Assembly (NCBI GenBank): GCA_002395235.1
Contig: DGWK01000025.1
Coordinates: 1 to 62,975, forward strand
Origin: Lachnospiraceae bacterium UBA4260
Lineage (GTDB): Bacteria > Bacillota > Clostridia > Lachnospirales > Lachnospiraceae
Direction of reading: 5' to 3'
Length of the DNA stretch: 62,975 nt
Shown: piece by piece, positions 62,524 to 62,975 of the stretch
Position numbering within the stretch: the first letter of the stretch is position 1
Layout of the letters: the number at the start of each line of letters is the position of its first letter
Notes under the pieces: model-generated
The model's input: the letters and a program-made list of their open reading frames with translations, nothing else
What the model was told of the DNA's origin: nothing
Database searches by the model: none
Position numbers and translations under genes: made by a program

Positions 62524-62975
62524 TTCCTGAAAAGCTCCTCCGCTTCTGTCCACAAGTCTTCCACAACGTCATTCCAGCGAAGCTTCTGGCTGTCCAGAGA
62601 GCGCATCTCCGCCTGGGTATACTCCACCATATCCAGCGCTTTGGCGCGCATATCGCCCACTGCTTCCTTAACATTCATACGCGCCTTGTGTGTCTCTTCC
62701 ATTGCCTTCGCGACCATCCTGACCATGTTGTCGGTGAACTGTTTCTTGCGGGAGGGCATCGCGCCGATCTTCTTTCTGGCGAGGATATACTGGTAGCGCT
62801 CATAGGCCTTCGCCACACATTCCTGCCAGGAGAGATAGATCTCGTCCATCGCGTGCTGCCCCACGTCGTGCACGTGGTCGAGGTCTTTGCAGACTCTCAT
62901 CAGGAGCTGTGCCATCGCCTCCGCGGACTCCTCGATAATAAAGCCGTTGCGGTCATCGGTGATGCCTTCCGCCGC
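62520..62975 (-). CDS. Glycosyltransferase family 4-like protein, C-terminal part (runs off right edge)
   Basis: The frame is open to the right edge. The visible 151 residues include TDDRNGFIIEE, the typical donor-binding C-terminal segment of GT4 enzymes, followed by a long helical extension with a final AEELFRK. The stop overlaps the GH13 start (GTGA). Probably makes a glucan or glycolipid that the downstream alpha-glucosidase can act on; substrate unproven. Confidence 0.75.
   Translation of the reverse strand, partial: AAEGITDDRNGFIIEESAEAMAQLLMRVCKDLDHVHDVGQHAMDEIYLSWQECVAKAYERYQYILARKKIGAMPSRKKQFTDNMVRMVAKAMEETHKARMNVKEAVGDMRAKALDMVEYTQAEMRSLDSQKLRWNDVVEDLWTEAEELFRK

Noticed and set aside
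60145..62796. An 883-residue open frame on the plus strand
   Set aside because: Antisense to the GH13 and Na/Pi genes and without recognisable motifs; a coding shadow.
1..62975. CRISPR array or cas genes
   Set aside because: No regularly spaced short repeats with unique spacers and no Cas-like proteins were seen; the repeats found are palindromic or coding.

Overview
The window looks like a chromosome segment of a gut-type, anaerobic Clostridia bacterium, most probably Lachnospiraceae or a close relative. This rests on Gram-positive ribosome binding sites, a ZTP riboswitch ahead of formate-tetrahydrofolate ligase, a clostridial mix of GH3/GH13 glycosidases and GntP/glycerate kinase genes, double-glycine-leader SH3b peptides and tiny Gly/Tyr-rich proteins typical of that family. 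The assignment is inference. Almost every gene lies on the minus strand. The plus strand carries two small Cys-rich genes (35.1-35.5 kb), a tRNA-Leu pair plus a sigma factor (50.7-52.0 kb), two micro-ORFs (53.1-53.3 kb) and a transposase (55.2-57.1 kb).

Layout. 0-0.8 kb: 5' part of fhs with its ZTP riboswitch and terminator. 0.8-2.6 kb: Na/Pi cotransporter. 2.7-12.7 kb: a ten-gene Mrp/Mbh-type cation antiporter operon (mrpE-F-G, DUF4040, mrpB, mrpC and four large antiporter-like subunits), with no redox subunit. 12.9-34.9 kb: a 19-gene, one-direction and visibly more AT-rich block. It encodes an E1-like adenylyltransferase, a JAMM/JAB protease, two neighbouring proteins that share a possible E2-like domain, a triple AAA+ ATPase, three coiled-coil proteins, a radical-SAM activase, a kinase C-lobe-like pseudokinase, small membrane proteins, an intact and a degenerate TraG/VirD4-like ATPase, an HExxH protein, a transglutaminase and a YARHG protein. 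I regard this block as the undescribed system: a ubiquitin-like-conjugation module joined to an ATPase and membrane machine. No clear ubiquitin-like protein is visible, so the substrate is open.

35-36.4 kb is a mostly non-coding junction with two Cys-rich small genes, traces of broken reading frames, hairpins and a perfect 28-bp inverted repeat. 36.5-39.5 kb: GH3 beta-glucosidase plus a GtrA-like protein. 39.7-41.8 kb: GHKL sensor kinase and LytTR regulator. 41.9-42.9 kb: WYL regulator. 43.2-47.1 kb: glycerate module (GntP permease, glycerate kinase, CdaR-like regulator). 47.2-50.1 kb: VWA protein and a short-chain dehydrogenase. 50.2-53.4 kb: two paralogous double-glycine SH3b peptides flanking the tRNA-Leu pair and the sigma factor, and two micro-ORFs. 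53.4-54.9 kb: ATPase and zinc-ribbon protein. 55.1-57.6 kb: an IS1634-like element flanked by an exact 128-bp direct repeat, next to a 5'-truncated asparaginase. 58.2-63 kb: DUF436 protein, a second Na/Pi cotransporter, GH13 alpha-glucosidase and the 3' end of a glycosyltransferase.

A family of palindromic repeats sits in several intergenic gaps, including inside the conjugation-like cluster. Starts were chosen from Shine-Dalgarno spacing and often differ from the longest open frame. No CRISPR array, rRNA or replication origin was seen.
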